Shown here piece by piece: positions 34,912 through 43,471 of a stretch of 64,000 bases of DNA; the first letter of the stretch is position 1; each line of letters starts with the position of its first letter. A program made the translations under genes and the position numbers. The notes beneath the pieces were generated by a model. The model made no database searches. It was not told the origin of the DNA and saw only the letters and a program-made list of their open reading frames with translations. The DNA is taken from the NCBI RefSeq assembly GCF_015831345.1, contig NZ_JADWYS010000001.1:4058618-4122617 (forward strand), read 5' to 3'. The DNA is from Caenimonas aquaedulcis. Lineage in GTDB: Bacteria; Pseudomonadota; Gammaproteobacteria; Burkholderiales; Burkholderiaceae_C.

Positions 34912-36027
34912 TCAGGAACGGCGGCCGGGAACCGCGCGGATGGAAACGGGGCCGCCGGTCGTGGGAATGCGATGGCCCGTGTCGGCCAGCGCGCCATCGG
35001 CGACGGTGTAGACAGCCAGCATGCTATCGACATTGAACTGTGCGAGCAGATGCCGGCTGTCGGCGGTGAAGACGATGCCCTGGCCTCCAGCGCCCGCAGG
35101 CAGTTCGCCCGCAGGGTGGGCTCGGCCATCCCGCAGCGCGAAGAGCGCGACGCGGCCCTGCTCGCGGCGGGCCGGGTTGCCGGGTGCCAAATTCGAGCCG
35201 TCCATGCACAGGGCCGCGATCCAGCGGCCGTCGGGCGAGATGGCGACGCCTTCGGGCAGTGACGGCACACTCAGGTGCTGCACCGCGCGAAAGGGCCGCT
35301 GGTTCAGGTCGATCAACGTGAGTGTGTCGGCATCGCCCGCGAGTTGCGCGGCCTGTCCTGGCAGCCCCGCAAGGCCGACGTTGCCGACCACCGCCCAGCC
35401 GCTCGCGCACACGTCGATCGCGTAGGGCGCGACGCCGGCGGAGACGCGCTCCGGTGTCGCTTGCAGCCTGCCGCCGGCGAACTCGAGAACGGCCACGCCC
35501 TGCTCATCGCGCAGCGCGGCGAGCGCCGCCTTGCCGTCGGGCGTGAACGCGATGCCGGCGAGGCGGCCTTTGGAAACCGTCAGTTCGTGCTTGCGAATCA
35601 ACCGGCCTTCTTCGATGGCGAATGACTCGACGGTGCCGCCCGCCGTCGCCGCGGCGAGCAGGTTCGCCTGCGGATGGAAGGCCACGCCTTGCGGGTGATG
35701 CGAGGTCGCGGCCTTGTCGACGACGCGCGGCGGCGTGCCTTGCAGGTCCACGAGCTGCAGGTAGTTCTCGAAGACGGATGCGCCGCGTTCGCGGTCGTAG
35801 CGGTTGGGCGCGGACACGACGGCGTAGCGTCCGTCCGGAGACAGCGCGACGGCCTGCGGCGGTCCGGCGATGGTGGTCGAGATCCCGACGCTCGCCACGA
35901 TGCGCGGCGGATACGCCGAGGCATCGATCAGGTCCAGCGTGTCGGCGCCCGCCCCCTCGGGATAGGTGTCGCGCCCGTCGACGCGCCGGTACTTCGCGTC
36001 GTTGGTCGAGACGATGAGGTCGCGCAT
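34912..36027 (-). CDS. Cytoplasmic beta-propeller protein (lactonase/YncE-like)
   Basis: 371 residues made of repeated blades of the form 'VALSPDGRYAVVS', 'VAFHPQANLLAAA', 'IAFTPDGKAALAA', 'VAISPDGRWIAAL' and 'IVFTADSRHLLAQ', typical of seven-bladed propellers. No signal peptide, which distinguishes it from exported YncE and fits cytoplasmic 6-phosphogluconolactonase-like enzymes. The operon partners (sugar-acid kinase, hydroxyacid dehydrogenase) make a sugar lactonase the best guess, unproven. The start ATG overlaps the stop of the kinase gene in ATGA form. Confidence 0.65.
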   Translation of the reverse strand: MRDLIVSTNDAKYRRVDGRDTYPEGAGADTLDLIDASAYPPRIVASVGISTTIAGPPQAVALSPDGRYAVVSAPNRYDRERGASVFENYLQLVDLQGTPPRVVDKAATSHHPQGVAFHPQANLLAAATAGGTVESFAIEEGRLIRKHELTVSKGRLAGIAFTPDGKAALAALRDEQGVAVLEFAGGRLQATPERVSAGVAPYAIDVCASGWAVVGNVGLAGLPGQAAQLAGDADTLTLIDLNQRPFRAVQHLSVPSLPEGVAISPDGRWIAALCMDGSNLAPGNPARREQGRVALFALRDGRAHPAGELPAGAGGQGIVFTADSRHLLAQFNVDSMLAVYTVADGALADTGHRIPTTGGPVSIRAVPGRRS

Positions 36028-36983
36028 CACAGGCCGGCTTGCGCGAGCTCTTCGCGCGTGGGCAAGCCTTCGGTGTCGCCCAGCACCTGGACCGCCCGCG
36101 CGCCGATCCAGGCGCCGCGCCGCACGGCCTGCTCCAGGCTCGCGCCTTCCAGCAACGCGCTGACCACGCCGACGGCAAAGCCGTCGCCCGCACCGACGGT
36201 GTCCACTACCTCTGCCACGGGGAACGCCGGCACGCGCCCGCTCGTGCTCACGCCCTCGTAATAGGCGCCTTGGGGGCCCAGCTTCACGGCGACCAGCTTC
36301 GCGCCGCGCTGCAGGTAATGGTGTGCAATCGCCTCGGGCGTGGATTCGCCGGTGAGGAAGCGGCCTTCTTCCAGTCCCGGCAGCACCCAGTCGGCCTGGT
36401 AGGCCAGCGCGTTGATCTCGCGGCGCATGTCCTCGGGCGTGGCCCACAAGGTGGGACGCAGGTTCGGGTCGAAGGAGATCGTGCGGCCCGCGGCGCGCAT
36501 CAGTTCGAGCGTCTTTCGCGCGGTCGCGAGCGCCGTGGCCGAGATGGCGGGGAACACGCCCGTCGCATGGAGATGCCGCGCCGACGTGAGCCAGGACGCA
36601 TCGATGTCGGCGGGCGTCATGTGGCTCGCGGCGGAGCCCTTGCGGTGGTATTCGACCGGCGGGTCGCCGCCGTCCGTCACGCGGCCCTTGAACTGGAAGC
36701 CGGTGCGCTGCGTGGGGTCGCACACGACGCGCGAGCAATCCACGCCTTCGCGCTGCATCTCGCCCATCAGGTAGCGCGCCATCGAATCGACGCCCAGGCG
36801 GCTCGCCCAGCCCACGCGCAGGCCGGCGCGCGCGAAGCCGATCGCGGTGTTGGTCTCGGCGCCCGCGGTGCGCTTGTGGAAGGTGGTGATGGTTTCCAGC
36901 GGCCCGGGCGTGTCCGCCACGAACATCTGCATCATCTCGCCGAACACGACGACGTCGTTGGCGATGGTCGGGGCCGAAGCCAT
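36027..36983 (-). CDS. kdgK: PfkB-family sugar kinase, 2-keto-3-deoxygluconate kinase-like
   Basis: 318 residues, ribokinase/PfkB fold. Substrate loop GAETNTAIGFARAG lies near residues 41-54, and VDTVGAGDGFAVGVVSALL contains the anion hole and catalytic Asp near residue 255. FDPNLRPTLW and EYHRKGSAASHM are typical of KdgK. It phosphorylates 2-keto-3-deoxygluconate (KDG) to KDPG. It overlaps the ABC ATPase gene and the propeller gene at both ends by ATGA-type contacts, so all are one translational unit. Other 2-keto-3-deoxy acids remain possible substrates. Confidence 0.85.
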   Translation of the reverse strand: MASAPTIANDVVVFGEMMQMFVADTPGPLETITTFHKRTAGAETNTAIGFARAGLRVGWASRLGVDSMARYLMGEMQREGVDCSRVVCDPTQRTGFQFKGRVTDGGDPPVEYHRKGSAASHMTPADIDASWLTSARHLHATGVFPAISATALATARKTLELMRAAGRTISFDPNLRPTLWATPEDMRREINALAYQADWVLPGLEEGRFLTGESTPEAIAHHYLQRGAKLVAVKLGPQGAYYEGVSTSGRVPAFPVAEVVDTVGAGDGFAVGVVSALLEGASLEQAVRRGAWIGARAVQVLGDTEGLPTREELAQAGL

Positions 36984-37768
36984 CAGGATGCCGCCGGCCC
37001 GTGGTGCTGGTGGGAGCTGAGGATCTGGCCCAGGAACTGGCGCGTCTTCTCGTGCTTCGGCGCGGTGAAGAATTCCTGCGGCGGCGCCTGCTCCACGATC
37101 GCGCCGTCGGCCATGAAAATGACGCGGTCCGCGACCTGCCGGGCGAAGCCCATCTCGTGCGTGACGCAGAGCATGGTCATGCCTTCCTCGGCGAGACCGA
37201 TCATCGTGTCCAGCACTTCCTTGACCATCTCGGGGTCGAGCGCGGAGGTCGGCTCGTCGAACAGCATGATGCGCGGCGTCATGCACAGCGCGCGTGCGAT
37301 CGCGACGCGCTGCTGCTGGCCGCCCGAAAGCTGCGCCGGGTACTTGGACGCCTGCTCGGGGATGCGCACGCGCGTGAGGTACTTCATCGCCGTCGCTTCG
37401 GCCTCTTCCTTGCTCACGCCGCGCGTGCGCATCGGCGCGAGCGTGCAGTTCTGCAGGATGGTCAGGTGCGGGAACAGGTTGAACTGCTGGAACACCATGC
37501 CGACTTCCGCGCGCACCTTGTCGATGTTCTTGCGGTTGCCCGTGAGCTCCATGCCGTCGACCACGATGCGCCCCTTCTGCACCGCTTCCAGCGCATTGAG
37601 GCAGCGGATCAGCGTCGACTTGCCGGAGCCCGAGGGCCCGCAGATCACGATGCGCTCGCCCGCGGCGACCTGCAGGTCGATGCCCGTGAGCACCTTGAAC
37701 TTGCCGTACCACTTCTCCACGCCCTCGACGCGGATGATGGGTTCGGTGGACGCGGCGGGCTGGTCCAT
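36983..37768 (-). CDS. Polar-amino-acid-type ABC transporter ATP-binding protein
   Basis: 261 residues. Walker [10 protein letters not shown] (44-52), Q-loop [15 protein letters not shown], signature [15 protein letters not shown] and Walker [15 protein letters not shown] are all intact. The FNLFPHLT stretch and the [17 protein letters not shown] region put it in the GlnQ/HisP class. The ATG at 37768 shares a base with the stop of the binding-protein gene (TAATG). It energises the two permeases encoded upstream. Substrate inferred from the sugar-acid neighbours, see binding protein. Confidence 0.93.
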   Translation of the reverse strand: MDQPAASTEPIIRVEGVEKWYGKFKVLTGIDLQVAAGERIVICGPSGSGKSTLIRCLNALEAVQKGRIVVDGMELTGNRKNIDKVRAEVGMVFQQFNLFPHLTILQNCTLAPMRTRGVSKEEAEATAMKYLTRVRIPEQASKYPAQLSGGQQQRVAIARALCMTPRIMLFDEPTSALDPEMVKEVLDTMIGLAEEGMTMLCVTHEMGFARQVADRVIFMADGAIVEQAPPQEFFTAPKHEKTRQFLGQILSSHQHHGPAAS

Positions 37769-38559
37769 TACTGCATCTTCGGCAGGTCGGCCTCGAGCCA
37801 CTTGCGGTAGAGCTTGTTCAGCTCACCGTTCGCGGTGTTCTTCGCGACGAAGTCGTCCATCGCCTTGTGCAGCGGCTCCTGGCCCGGGCGCATGGCGACG
37901 GCCATTTCCTGCTGGCGCAGCACGAACTTCTGCTCGAAGGTGTCGGCCGGCACGCGCTTGGCGATCTGCGCGGCGACGGTGGTGGAGCAGCCGATCGCGT
38001 CGACCTGGCCGGAGATGAGCGCCTGCATCGCGGACGCGTCGTCGTCGAAGCGGCGGATCTCGGTGCCCTGGGGCGCGATGGCGGTGAGCGCGACGTCCTG
38101 CGTGCTGGCGCGCGCGACGCCGATGCGCAGCGGCTTCAGGTCCGCGGCGGCCTTGATGTTGGCCTTCTTCGAGCCGTACACCACGATGGTCGCGGCGGAG
38201 TAGGGCTTGGAGAAGGTGACCTGCTTGGCGCGCTCGGGCGTGATGGCCAGCGAGGCGATCAGCACGTCGACCTTGTTGGTCAGCAGGAAGGGGATGCGGT
38301 TGGGGCCGGTCACGGGCACGAGGTTGACCTTCACGCCCCACTCCTTGCCCAGCAGGCGCGCGACGTCGGCGTCGTAGCCGTCCGGCTCGTTCTTCGCGTT
38401 GGTCGTGCCGTAGGGCGGGAAGTCCACGAGCAGGCCGACGTTGATCTCGCCCTTTTTCTTGAGCTCTTCGGGCGACTGCGCGAAGGCGGGCACGGCGGCG
38501 GCCGAGAGGGTGGCCGCGAGGCCGATGGCCGCGAAGGCGCGGCGGGTGATGTTGTTCAT
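37768..38559 (-). CDS. ABC transporter substrate-binding protein (family 3 type)
   Basis: 263 residues with signal peptide (1-27, [18 protein letters not shown] and ending PAFA). The binding-protein family 3 motif is [20 protein letters not shown], followed by [21 protein letters not shown]. Lobe 2 has the [20 protein letters not shown] segment. These proteins normally bind amino acids. Co-location with a KDG kinase suggests an amino-sugar acid or sugar acid ligand here. 46-base gap from the upstream permease. Confidence 0.92.
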   Translation of the reverse strand: MNNITRRAFAAIGLAATLSAAAVPAFAQSPEELKKKGEINVGLLVDFPPYGTTNAKNEPDGYDADVARLLGKEWGVKVNLVPVTGPNRIPFLLTNKVDVLIASLAITPERAKQVTFSKPYSAATIVVYGSKKANIKAAADLKPLRIGVARASTQDVALTAIAPQGTEIRRFDDDASAMQALISGQVDAIGCSTTVAAQIAKRVPADTFEQKFVLRQQEMAVAMRPGQEPLHKAMDDFVAKNTANGELNKLYRKWLEADLPKMQ

Positions 38560-38605
38560 GGAAGTCTCCGGTGGGTAAAACGATGGCATGCGAAAGCGGT
38601 GCGCC

Positions 38606-39259
38606 TCAGCGCGTCAGTGCCGCCGCCTGGCGGCGCTCCATCCGCCCGGCGAGCAGCGACAGCGGCCAGCACATGGCGAAGTAGATGGCGGCCACCACGC
38701 TGAACACGATCAGCGGCTGGAAGGTGGCGTTGTTGATGATCTGGCCCGCGCGCGTGACTTCGGCGAAGCCGATGATGGCGGCGAGCGAGGTGCCCTTGAT
38801 GACCTGCACCATGTAGCCCACGGTCGGGGGCAGGGCGATCTTGAAGGCTTGCGGCAGCACCACGTCGCGCATGCGGGACACGTAGTGCAGGCCGAGTGCC
38901 TCGGCGGCTTCCCATTGGCCGCGGGGGATGGCCTGGATGCAGCCGCGCCAGATCTCGCCGAGGAAGGCGCTGGTGTTGAGGATGAGGGCGAAGCCCGCCG
39001 CCAGCCAGGGGTTGATGTCCCAGCCGAGCACGGGCGCGCCGAAGAAGATGAGGAACAGCTGCAGCAGGAGCGGCGTGCCCTGGAACACCTGCACGAAGAC
39101 GGTGGAGATGCCGCGCGCGGCGGCGCTCTCGCTGGTGCGCGCGAGCGCGACGAGCAGGCCGCCGATCGCGCCACCGATGATGGCGATCAGCGACAGCGCG
39201 ATCGTCCACTTCGCCGCCTCGAGGATGAACAGGAATTCCGGAAAGCCGAAGGTGCGCAT
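38606..39259 (-). CDS. ABC transporter permease (HisM/GlnP type)
   Basis: 217 residues with about five TM helices. The PAAT EAA loop reads [20 protein letters not shown], then the MRDVVLPQAFKIALPPTVGY segment. It contacts the ATPase through that loop. It starts three bases after the sister permease ends, so the two make a heterodimeric channel. The sequence is markedly similar to the permease at 63051, pointing to two related transporters in the window. Confidence 0.92.
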   Translation of the reverse strand: MRTFGFPEFLFILEAAKWTIALSLIAIIGGAIGGLLVALARTSESAAARGISTVFVQVFQGTPLLLQLFLIFFGAPVLGWDINPWLAAGFALILNTSAFLGEIWRGCIQAIPRGQWEAAEALGLHYVSRMRDVVLPQAFKIALPPTVGYMVQVIKGTSLAAIIGFAEVTRAGQIINNATFQPLIVFSVVAAIYFAMCWPLSLLAGRMERRQAAALTR

Positions 39260-39262
39260 GCC

Positions 39263-39934
39263 TTACCGCCGATCCGGGTAGTTGAGCGCCGCGCGGTAGA
39301 TGAGCTTGAACAGCGCGGAGAAGGAAAGCGCGAGCGCGAGGTAGATGCACGCGACGACGATGTAGATCTCGAAGCTGCGGAAGGTCTGCGACTGCAGGTT
39401 GGCGGCCACCGAGGTGAGGTCGTCCGCGGAAATGGCCGAGACCACCGCCGAGCTGAGCATCAGCAGGATGAACTGGCTGGTGAGCGCGGGGTAGATCGCC
39501 TTCAGCGCGGGCTTGAGGATGACGAAGCGGAACACCTGGTGGCGCTTGAGGTTGAGCGCGAGGCCCGCCTCGATCTGCCCGCGCGGGATCGACTCGATGC
39601 CTGCGCGGATGATTTCGGTGGCGTAGGCGCCGAGGTTCACCACCATCGCCACGAGCGCGGCGGCATACGCGGACCAGCGCAGGCCGATCGCGGGCAGCGC
39701 GAAAAAGAAGAAGAACAGCTGCACCAGGAAGGGCGTGTTGCGCACGAGCTCGATGTAAGCATTGACGACGAAGCGCGCCGGCGCCGGACCCGAAGTCTTG
39801 GCCCATGCGCAGGCGACGGCCACGGCCAGGCCGAGCACGGTCGCGGTGAGCGACAGCTGGATCGTGATCCACGTGCCCTTGAGCAGGAGGGGCCACGCCG
39901 CGAAGACGGCGTCGAACTGGAAGGTGTAATTCAA
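39263..39934 (-). CDS. ABC transporter permease (HisQ type), first gene of the operon
   Basis: 223 residues, about five TM helices. The EAA loop is ESIPRGQIEAGLALNLKR followed by HQVFRFVILKPALKAIYPAL. First gene of a seven-gene leftward operon running through to the hydroxyacid dehydrogenase (permease, permease, binding protein, ATPase, kinase, propeller, dehydrogenase). A perfect LacI-type palindrome stands about 30 bases upstream. Confidence 0.92.
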   Translation of the reverse strand: MNYTFQFDAVFAAWPLLLKGTWITIQLSLTATVLGLAVAVACAWAKTSGPAPARFVVNAYIELVRNTPFLVQLFFFFFALPAIGLRWSAYAAALVAMVVNLGAYATEIIRAGIESIPRGQIEAGLALNLKRHQVFRFVILKPALKAIYPALTSQFILLMLSSAVVSAISADDLTSVAANLQSQTFRSFEIYIVVACIYLALALSFSALFKLIYRAALNYPDRR

Positions 39935-39964
39935 GGCGGGTACTTCAAGGCCGCTACGGCAGCG

Positions 39965-40018
39965 CTGAAACCGGTTTCAGACAACCTGTATTCTAGAAAC
40001 GGCCGGTAGCGGCTTCAT
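39965..40018 (-). promoter_or_regulatory. Promoter and perfect LacI-type operator of the ABC/KDG-kinase operon
   Basis: CTGAAACCGGTTTCAG at 39965-39980 is a perfect 16-base palindrome with central CG, typical of LacI operators. On the minus strand a -10-like TAGAAT (39995-39990) lies upstream, with a weak -35 (ATGAAG, 40018-40013) at 17 bases. The transcript start would be near 39983, so a bound repressor would sit just downstream and block elongation or clearance. The operator is strong; the -35 is weak. Confidence 0.75.
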
Positions 40019-40030
40019 CCGGGTTTTTAC

Positions 40031-41062
40031 CTAGGAGGCCGTGCGCATCGACGAACGGCGCGCCACGAGTTGCCCGTTGAGCAGGATCTGGCGGGGCGGC
40101 ACGTCCAGCCCATCCATGCGCTCGAGCAAGCAGGCCGTGGCGAGGCGTCCTAGCGCGTCCGTCGGCTGCGCGACCGTGGTGAGGCCGGGGCCGACCAGGG
40201 GCGCCCACTCCGTCTCGTCGATGCCCGCGAAGCCAAGGTCGCGCCCGAATTCCCAGCCCAGCGCGGCCACCGCATGCGCGACGCGCAACGTCGTGACAGA
40301 GTTGCTGGCCAGCACGGCCAGCCGCCGCCCGCGTCCCTTGTGTTCGGTGAGCGCGGCGACGAGCGCATCGGGCTTGTCGGGCGTGGACTCGAAGACGTGG
40401 GCCTTCATCCCGGCACGTCCGTTCGCGAGCGCGCGGAAGGCGGCTGCGCGCTCGCGGCGCGAGCTCACGCCCGCCACCGGCTCGGTGACGTACAGCAAGT
40501 CGCGCCAGCCGGATTCGAGCAGGTGCGCGGCCGCCATCTGCACCGCGCCCGCGTTGTCGAGGGAGACGAAGTCCGCCTGCATGCCCGGGTGGCGCCGGTC
40601 CACCAGCACCACGGGCCGGCCGCTGCGCGCGGCGGCCGACACCGCGGCTTCGTCGCGGCCCATGGTGTTGAGGATGAGGCCCGCCACCTGGTAGGACGCG
40701 AGCGCCTCGATCGCGTCGCGCTCGCGCACGCCGCCGTCGCCGAGGTTGGAGAGCATCAGCAGGTAGCCCGCTTCCTTGCACGCTTTCTCGGCGCCGCGCA
40801 GGACGGCGACGGAGAACGGGTTGGTGACGTCCGCGACGACAAGCCCGATGAGCCGCGAGTGGCCGCGGCTGAGCGCCTGCGCCATCGGGCTGGGCGAGTA
40901 GCCGAGCGCTTTCACCGCCGACTCCACGCGGCTCGCGATGTCGGGCGTGAGCAGCTCGTCGCGGCGATTGAGGAAGCGCGACACCGTGGACTTCGAGACG
41001 CCCGCGCGTGCGGCGACGTCGGCGATCGTGGCGCGCGTGGCGGATGAGGAAGAAGGCGGCAT
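40031..41062 (-). CDS. LacI-family regulator of the adjacent ABC/KDG-kinase operon
   Basis: 343 residues. The HTH is ATIADVAARAGVSKSTVSRF (about 10-29), with the hinge GYSPSPMAQALSRGHSR. The effector domain starts LIGLVVADVTNPF. ATG 41062 is chosen because an upstream ATG at 41110 would place the -35 and -10 elements and an operator inside the coding sequence, and would add 16 residues foreign to the family. It is separated from the operon by about 96 bases holding the operator. Likely represses that operon and itself. Confidence 0.9.
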   Translation of the reverse strand: MPPSSSSATRATIADVAARAGVSKSTVSRFLNRRDELLTPDIASRVESAVKALGYSPSPMAQALSRGHSRLIGLVVADVTNPFSVAVLRGAEKACKEAGYLLMLSNLGDGGVRERDAIEALASYQVAGLILNTMGRDEAAVSAAARSGRPVVLVDRRHPGMQADFVSLDNAGAVQMAAAHLLESGWRDLLYVTEPVAGVSSRRERAAAFRALANGRAGMKAHVFESTPDKPDALVAALTEHKGRGRRLAVLASNSVTTLRVAHAVAALGWEFGRDLGFAGIDETEWAPLVGPGLTTVAQPTDALGRLATACLLERMDGLDVPPRQILLNGQLVARRSSMRTAS

Positions 41063-41067
41063 GGATG

Positions 41068-41115
41068 CTGAAACCAGTTTCAGCGAATCGTACAGCCAGC
41101 GCGCTGCCATGTGAA
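41068..41115 (-). promoter_or_regulatory. Autoregulated promoter of the second lacI gene
   Basis: On the minus strand TTCACA (41115-41110), a 17-base spacer and TACGAT (41092-41087) form a fair sigma-70 promoter. CTGAAACCAGTTTCAG at 41083-41068 is the operator, differing by one base from the perfect palindrome at 39965. The predicted start falls in the operator and 18-20 bases before the ATG 41062. No clear ribosome site is seen. Autorepression is inferred. Confidence 0.7.
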
Positions 41116-41197
41116 CGCGCGGTAAAACCCGCTACCGGCCGCTGCCGATGTGACCGGACGCACTGCCGCCTCGCGTCCGCGCCATCAGACTGCCTGC

Positions 41198-41440
41198 ATG
41201 GACACACAAGAACGCACCGCCGCCCCCGCCGCCACCGTGGACTCCAAGCTGGCGAAGTGGTCGAGCCTGTTCGAGCAGCTGCAGGCCGCGCGCAAGCGCG
41301 TGAAGGACGCGCTCGCGGGGGGCGCCGGCGAAGTCCCGGGCGAATTGAGCGATGAGGTGCTTCGGCTCAAGCGCCTGTCCGGCGCGGCGCTGGACGAGGT
41401 GACCGAGGAATACCGGCGGCAGAAGGAGTCTGTCGGTTGA
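41198..41440 (+). CDS. Small helical hypothetical protein
   Basis: 80 residues from ATG 41198. After a short Ala/Pro-rich start it is one or two amphipathic helices (KLAKWSSLFEQLQAARKRVK and LSDEVLRLKRLSGAALDEV). No known domain. It stands alone and divergent from lacI, with the next gene convergent. A coiled-coil or accessory role would fit its composition. The AT-poor sequence, plausible codons and single clear start support it being real, but weakly. Confidence 0.5.
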   Translation: MDTQERTAAPAATVDSKLAKWSSLFEQLQAARKRVKDALAGGAGEVPGELSDEVLRLKRLSGAALDEVTEEYRRQKESVG

Positions 41441-41455
41441 CGAGGCGCGGCCAGG

Positions 41456-42385
41456 CTACCTCGCCCAGCGCAGCACCATCGCATCCAGCCGCTTCGCGGT
41501 CTCGACGAGCAACGACCGGCTGTACGGGTTGATCGCGGGGAACGGATGCCGCGGCGCTTCGCATGCGATCACGCCGCCTTCCTTCATCAGCGACTTCGCG
41601 GCGAGCGGGCCGCACTGGCGGTTCTCGATGTTGATGAGCGGCAGCCAGCGCTCGTAAGCCGCGATGGCGTCGTCCCGGCGCCCCTCGCGGTAGGCATCGA
41701 GGATCGGCCGTATCCCGTCGGGGAACCCGCCGCCGGTCATCGCGCCCGTGGCGCCGGCGTCCAGGTCGGGCAGGAGCGTGATCGCTTCCTCGCCGTCCCA
41801 CGGTCCTTCGATCGCGTCGCCGCCCAGGCGCAGCAGCTCGCGCAGCTTCGCGGCGGCGCCCGCGGTCTCGATCTTGAAGTAGGCGACGTGCTCGATATCC
41901 TGCGCCATCCGCGCGAGGAAGGCGGCGGACATCGGCGTGCCCGCCGCGGGCGCGTCCTGGATCATGATGGGAATGTCCACCGCATCGGAGAGCCGCGCGT
42001 AGAACTCGTGGATCTGCGTCTCGTTCACGCGGAAGGTCGCGCCGTGATAGGGCGGCATCACCATGAGCATTGCCGCGCCCATCGCCTGCGCGCGGCGCGA
42101 GCGCTCGGCGCAGACCTTGGTGCTGAAGTGCGTGGTGGTCACGATGACGGGCACGCGGCCGTTCACGTGTTCGAGGATCGCGCGCGTGAGCACCTCGCGC
42201 TCGTCGTCGGCCAGCAGGAACTGCTCGGAGAAGTTCGCGAGGATGCACAGGCCGTCGGAGCCCGCGTCGATCATGAAGTCGACGCAGCGCTTCTGGCTCG
42301 CGAGGTCCAGCTCGCCGCTCTCGGTGAACGTGGTGGGGACCACCGGGAAGAGCCCCCGGTAGCGCGCGGGTCGGTGTGTGCTCAT
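41456..42385 (-). CDS. L-2-keto-3-deoxyarabonate dehydratase (DapA superfamily)
   Basis: 309 residues. The sequence follows the Azospirillum-type enzyme throughout: GLFPVVPTTF, LDLASQKRCVDFMIDAGSDG, LCILANFSEQF, MVMPPYHGATFRV, IQDAPAAGTP and CEAPRHPFPAINP. Schiff-base Lys171 is in AYFKIET. The Tyr of DHDPS-type YNxP is replaced by the IQDAP form seen in this subgroup. It converts L-2-keto-3-deoxyarabonate to alpha-ketoglutarate semialdehyde, the same product as KdgD. 13 bases separate it from a Bug gene, so the two are an operon. Confidence 0.85.
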   Translation of the reverse strand: MSTHRPARYRGLFPVVPTTFTESGELDLASQKRCVDFMIDAGSDGLCILANFSEQFLLADDEREVLTRAILEHVNGRVPVIVTTTHFSTKVCAERSRRAQAMGAAMLMVMPPYHGATFRVNETQIHEFYARLSDAVDIPIMIQDAPAAGTPMSAAFLARMAQDIEHVAYFKIETAGAAAKLRELLRLGGDAIEGPWDGEEAITLLPDLDAGATGAMTGGGFPDGIRPILDAYREGRRDDAIAAYERWLPLINIENRQCGPLAAKSLMKEGGVIACEAPRHPFPAINPYSRSLLVETAKRLDAMVLRWAR

Positions 42386-42398
42386 TCGATCCTGGCGC

Positions 42399-43367
42399 CT
42401 ATTCGGCGACGATGTTCTGCTGTTTCGCGAGCTTCTTCCAGCGTTCGACATCGCCGGCGACCACGGCGCCGAATTGCGCCGCGGTCATCGGGCGTGCCTC
42501 CGCGCCTTCGCGCAGGAACTGCTCGCGGATCGCGGGCTTGGCGAGGATCTGGTTGATCGCGGCGTTGAGCTTCTCGATCACCGGCGCGGGCGTGCCCGCC
42601 GGTGCGAGCATGCCCCACCAGAGCGCGAACTCGTAGTTCGGCACCGCGGTGGAAAAGGGGATGAGCTCCGGCGCGATCGCGCTGGGCTTGAGGCTCGTGA
42701 TGCCGATGGCGCGCACGCGGCCGGCCCGCACCATGGGCAGCAGGCTCGGGCCGCTGGCCATCAGCACCTGCGTCTGGCCGCTGATGAGGTCCGTGACGGC
42801 CGGGCCCATGCCGCGATAGGGGATGTGCGTGATGAAGAGGTTGCCCGCCTGCGCCTTGAGCAGTTCGGTGCCGAACTGGTTGACGCTGCCGGTGCCGGAC
42901 GACGCGTAGTTGTACGCGCCGGGTTTCGCGCGGATCGCCGCGATGAGGTCCTTCGGGGTCTTCGCGGGGAATTCGTTGTTCACGGCGACGATGAAGGGGC
43001 CGTCCGCGAACATCGCGACGGGTGCGAGGTTCTTCACCGGGTCGAAAGGCATCTTCGGCTGGATCGCCGCGTTGGTCGTCATGCTCGACGACACCGCGAC
43101 CAGTGTGTAGCCGTCAGCGGGCGCGCGCACCACGCCCAGCGTGCCGGTGGTGCCGCTCGCGCCGGGCCGGTTGTCCACGATGACGGGCTGCTTGAGGAGC
43201 TCACCCATCTCCCTGGCGATGCTGCGCGCGAACACGTCGTTGGAGCCGCCGGGCGGATACGGCACGACGATGGTGATGGGCTTGGAGGGGTAGGCGTCCT
43301 GCGCGAACGCACCCGCGGTGGCGAGGAGGGCGGCGGCGAGGAGGGGGAGGGTGTGGCGCAACTTCAT
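42399..43367 (-). CDS. Bug-family (TctC) solute-binding protein
   Basis: 322 residues, signal peptide about 1-22 (ending GAFA). Bug motifs TIVVPYPPGGSNDVFARSIA, VDNRPGASGTTGTLG and PADGYTLV. Lobe 2 has HIPYRGMGPAVTDLISGQ. Upstream of the keto-deoxyarabonate dehydratase gene, so the ligand may be L-arabonate or a related pentonate. Fourth Bug protein of the window and again without TctA/TctB partners. Confidence 0.92.
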   Translation of the reverse strand: MKLRHTLPLLAAALLATAGAFAQDAYPSKPITIVVPYPPGGSNDVFARSIAREMGELLKQPVIVDNRPGASGTTGTLGVVRAPADGYTLVAVSSSMTTNAAIQPKMPFDPVKNLAPVAMFADGPFIVAVNNEFPAKTPKDLIAAIRAKPGAYNYASSGTGSVNQFGTELLKAQAGNLFITHIPYRGMGPAVTDLISGQTQVLMASGPSLLPMVRAGRVRAIGITSLKPSAIAPELIPFSTAVPNYEFALWWGMLAPAGTPAPVIEKLNAAINQILAKPAIREQFLREGAEARPMTAAQFGAVVAGDVERWKKLAKQQNIVAE

Positions 43368-43471
43368 GGTTCATTCTTCCACAGTCCCCGCGCGGGTGGG
43401 ACTCCCGATCATCCCGCTTGACGCAGCCGGGGCGCCTCGCTTCAATGGGCGACCACTACCAGGAGCGAGAC

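Noticed and set aside
41063..41110. Longer start for the second LacI protein (ATG 41110)
   Set aside because: The region carries the -35, -10 and operator of its own promoter, and the extra 16 residues are not LacI-like.
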